Below, one piece after another: positions 11,597 through 24,520 of a stretch of DNA of 64,000 nucleotides. A program made the position numbers and the translations under genes. The DNA comes from Parasponia andersonii (taxonomy: Eukaryota; Streptophyta; Magnoliopsida; Rosales; Cannabaceae). Location of the stretch: contig JXTB01000002.1 of NCBI GenBank assembly GCA_002914805.1, positions 3,337,269 to 3,401,268 on the forward strand, read 5' to 3'. Numbering within the stretch: the stretch's first letter is position 1; the number at the start of each line of letters is the position of its first letter. The notes beneath the pieces were generated by a model. That model had not been told where the DNA came from. It did not search any database and saw only the letters and a list, made by a program, of their open reading frames with translations.

Positions 11597-13300
11597 GTGC
11601 TGATAAGCGTGGTGCGTTGGGGTCGGATATGATCATTGTTCTTGGAAGGAGCCTATTTCCCCCCTCATATAAAGCACCCCTGGCTATGAAGTACCAAGAC
11701 TCCACAAGCAAAGATGGCAGTTGAAGTTCGTGTCCCTTGAAAACTCTGTTCAACAACTTCTCTTTCTTTTCTTCTGCTTTTTTTGGGACAAATTTTTTTC
11801 TTCTTTCGAGTTCATTTTGCACAGAACAGGTCCTAATTATTAGTTGTCATACAAATACCTCAAATGTCAACCAAAAATTCAGGCGCCTTTTTCACCAAAC
11901 TAAGTTTCTGCACTAGTGCAGCAGTTGAGTCCATTGTAGTCCCATTCACATTGTTGAATTATAGTTTTCCTTCGTCTGTTTAAATCTGTTAGTTGACAAA
12001 GCCAATGTGTAAAAGAAAATAAATTATAAGCTGATATTTTCTTTAGATTTCTCTTCGAGGCAAGTAAGCTAACCGTCTTTGATTAATACGTAAGTAAAAT
12101 TTTGACAGTGTCATGACTATTCTGCTCCTTCATTCTTGTCGTCGTTGTTGTTGTTTCGATTGCTACCAAAACAAAACTTTGTCGATCAACGATGCTACAG
12201 ACTAAGGTGAGAAGAAAACCCTCGAAACTGAAAGAACATGCCTGTTCTTAGGTGAGAATACTTCAAAAAGGTCCACTTTTTCGTGGCCAGATTATGAGCT
12301 ACGAAATAGAAACTATTAGATGTGCAATCAAATAGAAATAACAGGACAGTACCAAGATCCAGCTTGCATGAAGCGTACGTACATCTTCCGTTGCAGCTCA
12401 TGCAGCGTACGACGCTCTTTTTCCTCAAACGTCAAGAAGAGATAGCCATTGGATTTGGTTGACCGGTTTTTGGTCATATCTGTGGGCTCAAAACTTTAGT
12501 CTCCAACAACGTGACAAAAGAGCACAAAACCGACTACAAGAAAACTACAAAGAATTTCTCCAATCTACATGGCAGTCTTAAAGGTGACAACAGCACAAAC
12601 TGTGGAAGTCATTGCCATAAATTGACTACAATGAGGATTTTTCTTTTAAAGTGAATTTCTTTTTGAAAACTGAAGTACTTTTCATGGCAAAAGAACCTAA
12701 GGCAAGAGATTAATTTGACACTTGGAATTCATGTAAAGAATAATACTATTTTTGAGGTGACCATTTGGCATTTTTTGTTTTTTGAAGAAGAACCATTTGG
12801 CATTTGCAATTATACATAGTAAATAATTTTATTTTTGAGGTGACCATTTGGCATTTGCAATTATACATACCACATAATTCCAGCCTACTAATAGTTATTG
12901 CTTTTTCTTTGGGTTGAAAATTTGCATTGACCTTGGGAAAAAATAGTTATAGTGGCACTCATTTGGTTTTTAAAGAGACTAAAAAGTCATTAAAAATTTC
13001 CTAATTTTAGTTTATTCTTCGAATTTAAATACTTAATTAATTACTATTTTAATAGAAATAGTTCATTATGAAGTGAATATTTAATGGTCACAAGTAAATT
13101 TTAGTCAAATTTAATTAGTAAAGAAAGAGTTTTTTCTTAAAAAAAACATAGAGTTTTTCTTAAAAAAAAAACAGAGTTTCATAGTTTTACTATAAATATA
13201 AGAAGGGGTATGAATATAAACTCATTTTTGTTTTTTTTTTTTTTTGGGGGGGGGGGGGGGGTTGGGAATTCAATGTAACAAACAATAGCATGTATACCTT
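11597..13300. other. 3' flank of the SANT gene and intergenic DNA
   Basis: The 3'UTR probably runs to about 12050, with an AATAAA at 12018-12023. A direct repeat of about 40 bp (TTTTTGAGGTGACCATTTGG plus the following CATTTGCAATTATACATA) appears near 12740-12800 and 12830-12870. A 15-T run joined to a 16-G run lies at 13231-13261. No gene was recognised; the minus frame at 12195-12428 has no family signature. Confidence 0.6.
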
Positions 13301-13319
13301 TAACGTCCCATCGGAGGGT

Positions 13320-13588
13320 GAAATATTGGAGGTTTACGTGGCTCACAGTCAGACGGGGCACGTGGCACACAATTGTCCTCATTATAGGGTGATTCTTTGC
13401 TTCCATTCTTCTGACCGTGAGCCTAAGCTGGCGCGTGTACTTACTATATCCATGGTCACCTTCTTCGAGCTCTCTTAAACCCTAATTCAAAGAGTTCTCC
13501 AAATACATACAAATTCATTAGTACTGTTATAAATGAGATTAGGGGTTTCGTTACAACCGTAGCCAATCGCGGGGCCAAGAGGAGGATA
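13320..13588 (+). promoter_or_regulatory. Promoter region of the NDUFAF4-like gene
   Basis: Two G-box/ABRE-like motifs lie close together: TACGTGGC at 13335-13342 and CACGTGGC at 13359-13366. They are about 220-250 bp before the start codon. No clear TATA box was seen. Confidence 0.4.
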
Positions 13589-15441
13589 ATGGGTCAGGCA
13601 TTTCGTCGAGCATCGGCAAGAATTCGCGCAACTACGACCACTGATGCGACGTCGCCTTGGTCCAAACCCAAGACCGTCGTTGATCGGAAGCCTCCTCCGG
13701 TGGGTCCTACCATAAAGGAAAAGATCTCCAAGGCCGGCGATGGCGAGCCTGGGGCTGCTATTGACTCTGGTAAAATTTTAGCCTTTTTCTTTGTGTAGAA
13801 GCAAAAGCTTTAGGTACCAGGACTTAGATAACTTTGAATCCAAACACATTGGTATAAACCTTTTTTTGGCGTATTTTTGAGTTTTAGGAAATGGGTAATG
13901 TTCTTTAAGCGCTCAAATTGAGCTTTGAATCCAAAAACATTGGTTTACCTTTTTTTTTTTTTTTTTTTTTTGAATTCTAAGAAATGGGTAGATTTTAATT
14001 TAGCGGCTAATTCTTAGAATTCAAATTTATTCTTTGACATTGGATAGATTTTTTTTTTTAATCAGATTCTGTAGCAAGTTATCTTTGTCTTAAATGTTAG
14101 AAATAGAACAATGGGAATGGTAGCAAACGACACAAACAAGCTGATACTTGTATTGTCGTTGCATCACTTCCTACCAAGAGCTATGGGCTATGGCTACTGC
14201 TTGCATTTTTCTTTTGACTCCCTGTCCCCTTCGTTGCTGTTCAGTTTATACTCGACACACTTAGAAACAAGCTGATACTACGATAGCTTGGGTTTGACCT
14301 TGGTTTTTTTTTTTTTGGAATGCCCACTTATTAGGTGTTTTTTCCCCCTTATCCTTATTGTCATTGTTATTTTTATTAAGTTTATTTAAGCTGGAAGAGC
14401 CTATATTGTTTTGCTTCTGTTAAACATTATACTAAGTTGGTTTTGTTCAATGTTATTCTTTTCCACTTGTTTTTAAAGATGGAATTATGGCAAGGAATCC
14501 TGATAATGTTCTTGAAGAACGAGACCCAAATTACGATGTCATGCTTGGTCAGATGGTGGGTAGGATTACGACGAAGCCCGGGGGAAAACTGGAAATGGGT
14601 GAGGTGAGTACACAAATGTTATCTCTGTAATGGGCAAAGCATAATTGTTGGTGGAAGTGTTGGCTTGCTTGCTAGTTGCTGCTTATAATCTTTTTAGTCT
14701 TCTTATTGGCACATGCCACTGTTGTTTATTGATATCTTCTGTCGACTCCAGGTCCATGAGCAATAACTCAGGTTTTCTTTGCTTGTTTCTTTTGACTGGA
14801 TTACTAGTTCCACTTATGTGATGATAAATAGCACCAATGCTCTGAGTTCGGACCTCTTTATGTCGAAATTAGTGATATTTCCATCAAGTAGCATGACTTG
14901 CGTACTTTAAAATTTAGAAGTTACACAGTTTTCCCGTAAAATTGAGATCTTTCATGTTGTTGTAGTAATCTCTAATGGATATGGCAAAAACAAATACTGA
15001 TATGAGCACAGGTTAACATGTTATTGTTCGTTTCTCTTTCCGTATTTTGACCACCTGCTAAGAATGATGAATGATCTAGTAATTTAAGATTCTTTTTGCC
15101 ACAGTATTTTGGTACGAGTTCTTTGTGTTGCTAAGTAAATGGCAACTTTGTTACAGGCATCTGTGGTGGACAGGTATAAGAGACCGTTGCCGAAACTGCG
15201 AAACACGAAACCTGATTCCAGCTCATTTGAAGACAGGCCAACTCCTTCTGGAACCCTGAACATTGCGCAGCTGCGCCACATTGTCCTTCTGCATGAAGGT
15301 AAGGCTGAAGATCACGACGGGCCCATGGATGTTCAACAAATTGCCAAAAAATACCGTGTTGATGTTGCCGAGGTTCAAAGGATCTTGCAGTTTATATCAC
15401 TGCCTCCAGAGGAGGAGAAAAAAGAAAGGAACAATTTTTGA
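13589..15441 (+). CDS. NDUFAF4-like mitochondrial complex I assembly factor
   Basis: Three exons, 13589-13769, 14479-14603 and 15157-15441, join through GT-AG introns (phases 1 and 0) into 196 aa. The protein starts MGQAFRRASARIR. It has a conserved core RNPDNVLEERDPNYDVMLGQ and a C-terminal domain from GTLNIAQLRHIVLLHEGKAE to VAEVQRILQFISLPPEEEKK. The C-terminus resembles human NDUFAF4, where a similar helix pair ends in a PPED motif and is needed for early complex I assembly. The N-terminal MG start could be myristoylated as proposed for the animal protein, but the sixth residue is Arg, not Ser. Intron 1 contains an imperfect direct repeat (about 13831-13885 and 13920-13990). The gene is intact. 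Function is by resemblance and has not been shown in plants here. Confidence 0.85.
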
Positions 15442-17760
15442 ATACTGGCTAGTGGCTACTTTGTCTTACTCTTCTGGTTGACTAACGGATTAATCTTCTG
15501 AATAAGGATGGCTCGTGAGGCTTTTAAATTTTGTTTTTCAAAATTTATTTGATATCTTCTTCATATAAAAAGTACTAGAGAATGGATAAATGCCATCTTG
15601 TTTGTTAAAGATAAAGAAAAATTTTGTACATTTATACCAACTATTCAATTTTTCAGGTTAACTCTTAGTGACAGACACCCAAATATCTGATATGTTGAAC
15701 AATCACGGAGTATTTCCTTCACTTTTTCTTAATACCCTTTTTGTTGGGATGGGCGATCCAAATAACGACACAATAATCAATTTCACTAGCTCCTGGGACC
15801 TTTTTTTTTTTTTTTTTTTTTGGAGTGGAGCTCTTGGCTTCTTACATCGAACGCAATGTCAGCCTTCAACTCCCGTAATACGATTACTTGTAATTAACGG
15901 AAAGAAAAAAGAAAAAAAAACTAACTATTTCCTAGAACATCCTTTTTTTTTTTTTTTTTTCCCGATATCATTTCCTTGAACATTCAAGTCCAATATCGCT
16001 GCCTTTTGAAATCACAGCGGCATTCTCAATCAGAATGTCAACAACGTGGCTAATATTTAGTAAATCTAGACGAGACCGATTTTCTACCCACGTGGCTAAT
16101 GGTCTCAATAATAGAATGTTCATATATAGCAATTATTATAGTTCTATACACGACGGGTGTAAAGCAAATCTAACACTACCTGGATTTACCAAACTGAATC
16201 TAGTACAATACTAGTGAAAATGGTCACGTGCCAACACGAGACATTTTTTATATTAATTATATCACTAAACCAGTAAATAAGGTAGTGACAATGACGACAA
16301 GGAAAAAAGTCTACAAAAATAGGGGGAAAAGACTAAAATCTTAATTAAAGAAGATGAACGTTTTAGTCGATAATGTCTAAAGAGAGACAGAGAAAGAAAC
16401 ATGGTTATTTAAACTTTACAAACATTAAGCATAAGTAGAAATTAAGAAAGAAACATGGTTATTTAAACTTTACAAACATAAAAAATAAGTAGAAATTACA
16501 TTTAACTGTACTCTTAAATACAATGAGTACTCATAAGAATACTATATCACTGAAGGGAGCAAACAAAGAGTACTCATAAGAATACTATATGGCTGAAGGG
16601 AACAATCCAATAGTCAATCCAATGCTGTAGGATTTGTGAATCGCGAACATAAGCTTTGCCTTTAGCTTTTGTGAGTGGCAATGATTTCGTTTACAATATG
16701 CAATCTAACCTTATCATGCAAATAGAGAAAACAAATGTAGATGCTCTTGACGAGTAGTATCCCATTATAGAAACACGCATCTACTTTTCAACATGCATGA
16801 AGGACCATAGATGTAATTAGAACCATAAATTCATTCCAGATACCATTTATGAACAGAATAATAACAAACAATACTAGGTAGATAAAGGAACATGGGAAAG
16901 GGAACCACCATGAGCACCGCTCATAGCACCAATAAAATAAAAAGAACAAAATAAAAATCCCCTAGAACCAATTAGGAAAAAAGAGAGAACAAAACCTAAT
17001 TCAAAAACACATAAAACTCAGAGACCGTGAGCGGGAAAAAAGGTGAAAGAAAATAATATTAAGGTGCTGACAGCTAGACATCTATTATACAGCTGTCAAG
17101 TAAGAATCGTATGTCATCTCTTGATTGACTAGAAAATAAAAAAGGATAACTGCCTGAAATAAAAGCTTATCTATATTTATGCAATGATAGCCTATCAGTA
17201 AACTCAACTCTCTTGTTACCTTAGCTGACTTCAATCTCACAAAACAGTTCCAAAGATAAAAAAAAAGTGTCTAAAATACCAACATAATCCTAATCTAAGT
17301 TATAAATTATTTACTTGTATCAAAATTTAAGAAAGTAAAAATTAAAATGGAGGAGGACATGAATGAAAAAAAGGATACAAAGGGAATTTGGAAAAAGAAA
17401 GAAGAACTGCTTTAAGCCTCTTGCAATATATACTACCATATATAGAAATACCCAGCTCTGTTAACAATTGTTCTCATCTATCAACTTTCAAAGCACTCTG
17501 TTAACCAGCTCAAATATTTAGAGAAATAAATCCATTCACAATTGGGCTACAAAATTTAACTTGAACACTACATATCGACTTTCTTTACTTTTGTCATTCC
17601 TTCCTACAAGTAAAAATATTATAAACTGTAGTAATTGGATACTAAATCAAACAAAAAATAATCGTTTAGCCCTCCAATTACAAGGGCTCCAGAGGTCTCC
17701 AAAGACAAAATAATCAGGCAACGAAAAATTAATGAGGAACCAAAAAAAAAATGTTAAATT
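15442..17760. other. Convergent intergenic region between two gene 3' ends
   Basis: This region separates the 3' ends of the assembly-factor gene (plus) and the carrier gene (minus). It has long T-runs near 15800 and 15945. Two short tandem duplications sit side by side: a 54-bp period starting at 16392 and a 43-bp period starting at 16525. No coding signal or RNA gene was recognised. Confidence 0.6.
16392..16610. repeat. Two adjacent short tandem duplications
   Basis: GAAAGAAACATGGTTATTTA at 16392 recurs at 16446 (54-bp period). GAGTACTCATAAGAATACTA at 16525 recurs at 16568 (43-bp period). Both pairs are nearly exact. Confidence 0.88.
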
Positions 17761-20700
17761 TCACGTCCACCTGGACTCTAACCAATCTGATGCAAATTCA
17801 TAAGCCACAAATGTTACAGCACCAGCTGGTGCAGCTTTGACAGTTGATGGGACTATCCCCTTGTAGAGACCAGCCCAACCCTCCGACTTCATAATTCTTT
17901 GCAAGGCATCAAACATATTTCTGTAAGCATGACTCTCTACTCGAGCCCCATACCGTGGGTGTCTTTGTAATCCCTCAATCTGCACATAAAATCAAACAAT
18001 AAGATGAGCTGGCACAATGATGAGTTGGTTTCTAGGTATCAGTGCAATGTAGCCAACATACACACATCTAATGTCTTCGAGGTGTGAATCATCAAAATAA
18101 TGTGAAGAAATGCTGTATGACACTGCCAATAATGTCTTTAATTTACTTAAACACACTTTTCGCCAAAAGAATAATATGCTTATTAAGATCAGAATTTGAT
18201 TGGTGAGTTTTCATTGAAATGTATCTTCCGGAGTTCTTGGGATCTGGAAATTGCATTAGAAAGTATAGAAAGTATATATCTCATCCAAGAATCTACGTGG
18301 ATGTTTTAACAGAAAGAGTTATCAGTTTATAAATGTCTACAACAAAGCACGACCTAGTTAGCTCCTTTTACACGCAAAACAGCTCAGCCATAGGAAGAAT
18401 GTCCGATAAACAATACTGGCTAAAAACTGTAAATTGTCTACCTGGAATCTCTTCTTGACAACATCAAGCGGGTGACAAACAAGTTTGGCACATGTCCCAG
18501 ATGCTAATCCACATAGAAAGAGTTGAAAGCTTGTAAGGCCATCATCTGTACCAACTGAGTTTGTCTTAGAAGACTGGTATCGGTTCCAGGCCTGCATTGA
18601 AACCATTAGAGCTTTAGGTCTAAAGTTAATGCCTACTTTGAACTTGTCTACAAGTTAAGTGACTTAAACCAACGACTTTTATCCGAAAATCCATGCCTTC
18701 AACATCTCAGAGAAAGTCATTCCCCTGAAACCAATTTGCTGTTAAGCAGAGCTGCTTCAAATTGTCCAAGGAAACAATCTACTAGAATATTTAGCTCCAT
18801 TTGATACAATCTACTAAAATATGCAGACATCTGTCTCATCATAAGTTCATAACAGAACTATATACTTATCATACAGGTTTCTACAGCATGAAGAAGCCCA
18901 TACTCTATTTGTAATTTTCAAAGATCGTAATAAGTCCTGAAAAAATAACAGCCACAGACAACAGTAGCATCACCACAGAGGACTAAATGAACTCACCATT
19001 GTCCATCGCTTAAATGTATCATAGGTGCCAAATTGCAAACCCGCATAAGGAACAATCTCAACCAATGTTGGTGACAATCCAGCATACAAACCTCGGATTC
19101 CACGGGTTCTAATAATATCCAGAAATGCAGATCTCATGGTGGGATACACCTGAATTTGGGCATATATTAGTAGACACTTTTGCATTTAAAGGTGGGAAAT
19201 AAGAAAGCATGTTTTCAGAATCATACCTTAGGTTCTCCCTGAGAGGCTAATATAGTGCGTAAAAGATCAAATGGATATGATCCAATGGTAGCAGCACACC
19301 CTCCTAATGCTCCACCGACATATGCAAGGTATGGACTCAAATTAATGTGATCCTCTGCAGCAGAAATAATCAAACAATGAGAAACATGACAATAAGAGAA
19401 CTGAACGGATAGGAAAATATGGAGTTCTCTTTGAATTGAACAGATGAGTAGGAAAAAGAACGAGAACATCGACCTATATTCATTTCATATATTTGGAAGA
19501 AAAAAAAAATAGAATGGCTATACAATGTACTGATTTTTCAAACACTGAGGTAAAATTAATACAAACATTTGCATAGAAAAACATTTTCCAGGAAGAAAAA
19601 ATATCCTTCCGATTAGTAGAAGTTGGTCAGTACTCGAAATACCTGTCTTAGAAGAACCAGAAGCAAATGTTTTCAATTTGTGTGACACAGTAAATTGTAT
19701 GGCAGTATATGGCATAACCATAAGCAAAGCTGGAACATTGCCTCGCCAGAATCCCTGTCAAGACAACTTACTTTGAATAAGTAGAAGAAAGGCCAATGTT
19801 TTATTACAAGATATAATGAAACTCACAAAAGAAAGTTTCAGCGGGCTTTAACAAGATATATAAAACATATGTTGAAAACAAGCAAACATGACCAAAAGAG
19901 AAAAGGAAAAGCCAGAACAAGACAGTAATCAATGTCATACAGTAAACTATAAATGTACCGGTAATCCTTCCTCTCTGAAAATGTCCTTCGTTGCTTGTAA
20001 CATTCCTGTATATTTTGACTGTCCAGACAAATTTCTGCGGACCAAAGCCCATGAGGTTGTGGGTTCCAGTTGAACCTGTCAGCATTTGGGAATAATTCCC
20101 GTCAGTAAACCACATAATTCAATGTAGAAGGTGAAAATACTCTTGGATACCCAAGCATGCATTTGCAAAACCAAATTCCTGTAAGCAAACTAACATAAAT
20201 ATATATTAATAAAAAAAAGGGGATCCATTGATACAATCGAATTCCTTCACCTTCTTTCTTCAAAACTACAGCGCTAAAACCTCACAAGATTTTGTACCTT
20301 AAATGACAATAACCTCTTCTGTTTCTCCGACTTAACTAAAAACTTAATAAGATAGCTAATGAAACATAATGCATATTATGCATCAGATTTTCACACTTTA
20401 AATGATAAAACCACTAAAAACTTCAAAAACACAACCACCAAGTGAAACATGGTCTTCGAAAACATGAGTACAGCACAGGTACATACATTAACTAAAACAT
20501 ATCTGATTCTGACACTGTGCCATTAGCAACTACAATTTCGATAAGAGTAAACTAACATATATATAAATAAATAAATTCCAGCCCTTAGTCTTTCTTGGGA
20601 AAAAAAATTGACAGGACCCCATCAATATTATCGAATTCCTTAACCTTCCTTCTTGAAGCTACCTCACTTAAAACCCCACAAGTTTTGTACCTTAAACGAC

Positions 20701-20978
20701 AATAATCACTTAAGAAACAAAGAACGCATTCGATTTCGACGCTCAAAATGACAACGAGCATATCATCCAAAACATGAGTAAAGTTCAACACTTTTGCCTT
20801 AAAACCTACAATTTCGATTATAAATTGAGAGAAAAAAAGGAAAAGGAACCAAAAATTGGACCTGAAATCTGATCTTAATAACATCAAGCGGAGAAGTAAC
20901 AGTCCGCGATATGCCTCCGGCAATTGCCCCCGCCGTGACGTCTATCATCGCCCGCTTCAACTGCCCCGGATCCTCCAT
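17761..20978 (-). CDS. Mitochondrial thiamine diphosphate carrier (SLC25 family)
   Basis: Seven exons on the minus strand: 20862-20978, 19959-20075, 19643-19754, 19227-19354, 18997-19149, 18442-18591 and 17761-17979. All have GT-AG borders and the frame is kept, giving 331 aa. The start is the first ATG (20978), with an in-frame stop at 21018-21020 upstream. Three carrier repeats each carry the signature: PLDVIK (repeat 1), PFDLLR (repeat 2) and PLDVVK (repeat 3). The words [29 protein letters not shown] and [15 protein letters not shown] match the plant thiamine diphosphate carriers (Arabidopsis At3g21390/At5g48970 type). They import thiamine diphosphate into the matrix for pyruvate and 2-oxoglutarate dehydrogenases. 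No targeting presequence is seen, as is usual for this family. The gene is intact. Confidence 0.93.
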
Positions 20979-21077
20979 TGCCAGAGCCACCTCCCTCCCC
21001 TTACGAAGAGCTATAAACTAAAAATATCCATAAACAAACAGCTCAAATCAAATCCCGTTACCAATTTTACACTTTCC

Positions 21078-21126
<49 letters not shown>

Positions 21127-21600
21127 TTAGGGTTTCACCATTAAATTCCTCCCAAAAAAAAAAATTAGAGGAAAGATGAAAAGGTAAAGTTGGCATATGA
21201 ATTAAATAATGTAATAAATTCAGAGAGAGAAACCTGGAGAGAGGGAATGGTGAACAGGAGGAAGGAGCCGCCATGGGAATTAGATTTAAAGAGCTATTTG
21301 CCGCCTTATTCAGTGGAGATGTCAACTGCGGCTACCTCCTCTGATTGTTTTCCCTCTTTTCTTTTTCTGATTTTTACCGAATTATACATTATATATATAT
21401 ATATATATATGTGTGTATGTCGGGCTCACGGACACGAGAGAGAGAGATTCTATTTTTTGTCTTAAATTTTCCGAAAATAAAAATTGAAATAAAGTGGGTA
21501 AGAGACGGAGTATTTTTGAGTCAAATATTCCAGTTCAACGCTCCCAAACCCAGAAAAAATAATTGAATAAATAAAAAACGAAAAAGGGAAATACACCAAC
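20979..21600 (-). promoter_or_regulatory. 5' leader and promoter region of the carrier gene
   Basis: Upstream of the minus-strand ATG lies a (TA)n tract at about 21079-21123, roughly 100 bp from the start codon, so probably in the leader. A shorter (TA)n tract is at about 21389-21410. The true start of transcription is not clear from sequence. Confidence 0.5.
21079..21123. repeat. (TA)n microsatellite
   Basis: About 22 TA repeats, likely length-variable, lie in or near the 5' leader of the thiamine diphosphate carrier gene. Confidence 0.9.
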
Positions 21601-22515
21601 CTTTTTATATATTATTATTATATCCAAGGCTCAAAATCTTGTGAAAAATTTAATTACTCCCTAAAAAACGGTTAAAGGTTAATTTACTTCTTTTATTAAT
21701 GAGGTATTTAATTGTAGACAGCAACAAATATACGAGAGGATTCTGTGGAAAAAACTAAACAAATAAGACATTTAAGAAAGTTACGTTTATTTGGGAAAAT
21801 AAAGTTCATTCTTAGTTGTAATTTTCATTTCTCAAATAATCTTTTAAGGAAAATTGTGATTGTCCTTTGTATAACATGAGTGGGTGGACCAAATTTTTTT
21901 AAAAGAAAATGGGAAATAATGAAGTGGAAAAGGTAGGTTAAAAAAAATTATTCGTTTTAGTTATTTTTTCATTAACAGCTAATAGTTTTAGAAAAATAAT
22001 GGTAGAGGGCAAAAGGTTAGTGGCAATTTTGTTCTTTAGGGAAAAAAAAAAAACATGGATGGCCCATATTTTGACTCATTACTTTGTCATAAAACCAATA
22101 TAGTAATGTCTATATGTGGTTGCTGAATGCAGCATTTACATTTTTTTTCTTTTTAATTGTACTATAGAAAATAAAATAGAGTTTATGTTTAATTCATCCC
22201 ATTGTTATTTTCACGTTCACATTTTTTGGGGAAAAAGGTTGCGGCCCGCGAGCGGAAAGCTCAAACTATATCAGATTGACTATATTACATATGCTGAACA
22301 TGGACATTGTCTCAAAATTTTAGGCATAGTTTAATAATAGGGATGATAATATATCACACAATTATGAGTATAAGTGGTTATTTAGTTATTTGATCTAAAT
22401 AGGGATTAGAAAAATCACTAAGTAGAAAAAATAATTGGGATGAATAATAACCGTATTTGGTTAATATCTGGATATGGTACGGATACAATATTAACATAAT
22501 CTGAACCGTACGTAC

Positions 22516-22580
<65 letters not shown>

Positions 22581-23046
22581 CATAAAAAAAATTATAAAAT
22601 TATTTTATATATAGATATATATTTAAATTTATACTATTTAAACTCTCATATCTTTAATAAAATAATAAGTTTGGAAAGTTATATTTACTTATATATTTAA
22701 ATTTTAGAGTTTGAAAATTATTAGTATTTTGTTTTGTTTAATGTTTTCTTAATTATGAAAAGGATTTAATATTTTCATCTTAATTTTTTTTAAAAATTTT
22801 TTATTATGAATAAGTAATGTGTAACTACAATTTTCTTTCATTATTCGTTAGTTAATACCCGTATTATCTCTGCATTTAAAAAAATAGTTAATAAGACGAG
22901 TATGGTATTGTGATTGATTTTCGAGAACGAGCATAGTAATTGAAAAACTGTTCCTGATCGGTCCGATTCTTATTTAACAACATGCAATAACACTTAGAAT
23001 AAGTCTCCTTTTATGAGCAATGTTAAGGATATCAAACTTGAGAGAT
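21600..23046. other. AT-rich intergenic region with a long (TA)n tract
   Basis: No gene was seen. A (TA)n tract of about 29 repeats spans 22519-22577. The rest is A/T-rich sequence without a recognised family. Confidence 0.6.
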
Positions 23047-23513
23047 AGTGGCAGACTCAAAGACTTTTTTGTGCGGGGGCATATTATTAAGATGGAATTT
23101 TCTTTTTCGTTTGAATCTTTTTTCTCCAGAGTTATATATTGGTTAAGGAAAAAAAAAGGTTAATATAGTTATTCAATAGTTAATTAAATTTTTATGAACA
23201 AAATAAGGATGCAATTGAAATTTAAATTATCAAAAAGGGGCATATCACTTGAACTTTTAAAAAATTCATATGCAAAATTTAAAAATTAAAAACATAAGTT
23301 GGAAAAATTGGTGATTAAATGGGAGCATAGTTGAATTTTCGAGAAATTCATATATGAAATCTAAAACCTAAACAATTGAGAGGGGAGCAAGTGGCAATTG
23401 AAAAGGGACATAACTTAAAATTTTAAAAAATTAATAGGTAAAAATCTATATACTAAAAATTTGAGAGGGGCAATGGCAACCCAGTTGCCCCCTCCTCTCT
23501 CCGCCCTTGCTTA
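23047..23513. mobile_element. Possible non-autonomous DNA transposon (MITE-like)
   Basis: The ends resemble each other in inverted form (AGTGGCAGACTCAAAGA at left, GCAAGGGCGGAGAGAGG read inward from the right). The inside has three diverged units of about 80 bp carrying AANTTTT(A/C)(A/G)A(A/G)AAATTNAT and GGGG(C/A)GCA-type words. Plant hAT-like elements often end in GGGGCGGAGNCAAG-type sequence. The TSD is not clear. Confidence 0.35.
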
Positions 23514-24520
23514 GGGTATTCACAACGTGTTTTTGCCGTGAATACGAAAAAAAAAATATATGCATATATAGTTAAAAGATTTTTCTTAATAGCCCGGTTA
23601 GTTTTATGGTGTTAATATTATTTTATGGAGTTAAGTGCACTACACCACAAATATGATCATGCAGTTAAATCCTATAAACCATTCCTTGGTACGAGAATGG
23701 TGCTAAGTATCACATATCTCTTATCATTTGTTTTTAATAAATTTTCTTTTCCAATTCCAAACATCAAATAGTAATAGTGACATCTAGATTAATTTCTTCG
23801 TTTGTTTTCTAGAAAGAATTAAGAAGTGCTTATAATAGTCAATAGTAATTACCTAATAATCTTGAGGCTGTTGAATGAGGAAACTGCCACAAATCACCTA
23901 ATTTTGGCAAGTACTTTCCTTCGTCGACGTAAGACATCTAAAATAATTCCAATAAAAAGAAAATGATAGAGTACTGTGTCGACCAGAGATCCTTCAATAG
24001 CGTTAGGCTTTGCTTGGTGGCATTAGATTTCATTTTAGTGGGGCAATGTATTCATCTTAATTTTAGTAAAAATGTCATCCACATATTAGATTCTTATTGA
24101 TGTGAATTTATTCTCCTACCAAGTTTCTGTAATTCTCAACAATAATATAGATCGACACGTGACTATGTTTTTTAGTCCAATTTGTGATGAAAAACTTTTT
24201 TCTTTTTTTTTTTTAGTATACAAAATTAATTGGAGAACGTATTTTTTATTTTATTTTATTTGGAAATTGAAGCCAAAAAATAAATGTGATACCGAACATG
24301 CCCTAACTAGACTGAGATTTCTCGGCCCAATTTTTTCTGGCTCATTTGTATCCCACCTATGAAGCCACACCATACCTGTATAGTTTAAATTTGGGCCAAA
24401 TAGACTTTTTCAATTCATTTTTTCAAAATAATTTTTGTAGTTCAAAATAATGACTATTTTAGTTGATTTTAGAGAGAGAAAAAATAGTTATTCCGAAACT
24501 GTTATTTTGTTATTTTTTAC
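23514..24520. other. Intergenic DNA, nothing recognised
   Basis: AT-rich sequence without coding potential. The open frame at 24102-24362 is low-complexity and has no family signature. Confidence 0.55.

Noticed and set aside
12195-12428. Minus-strand ORF with Cys-rich start
   Set aside because: No family match seen, no splice or promoter context; likely chance in the intergenic region.
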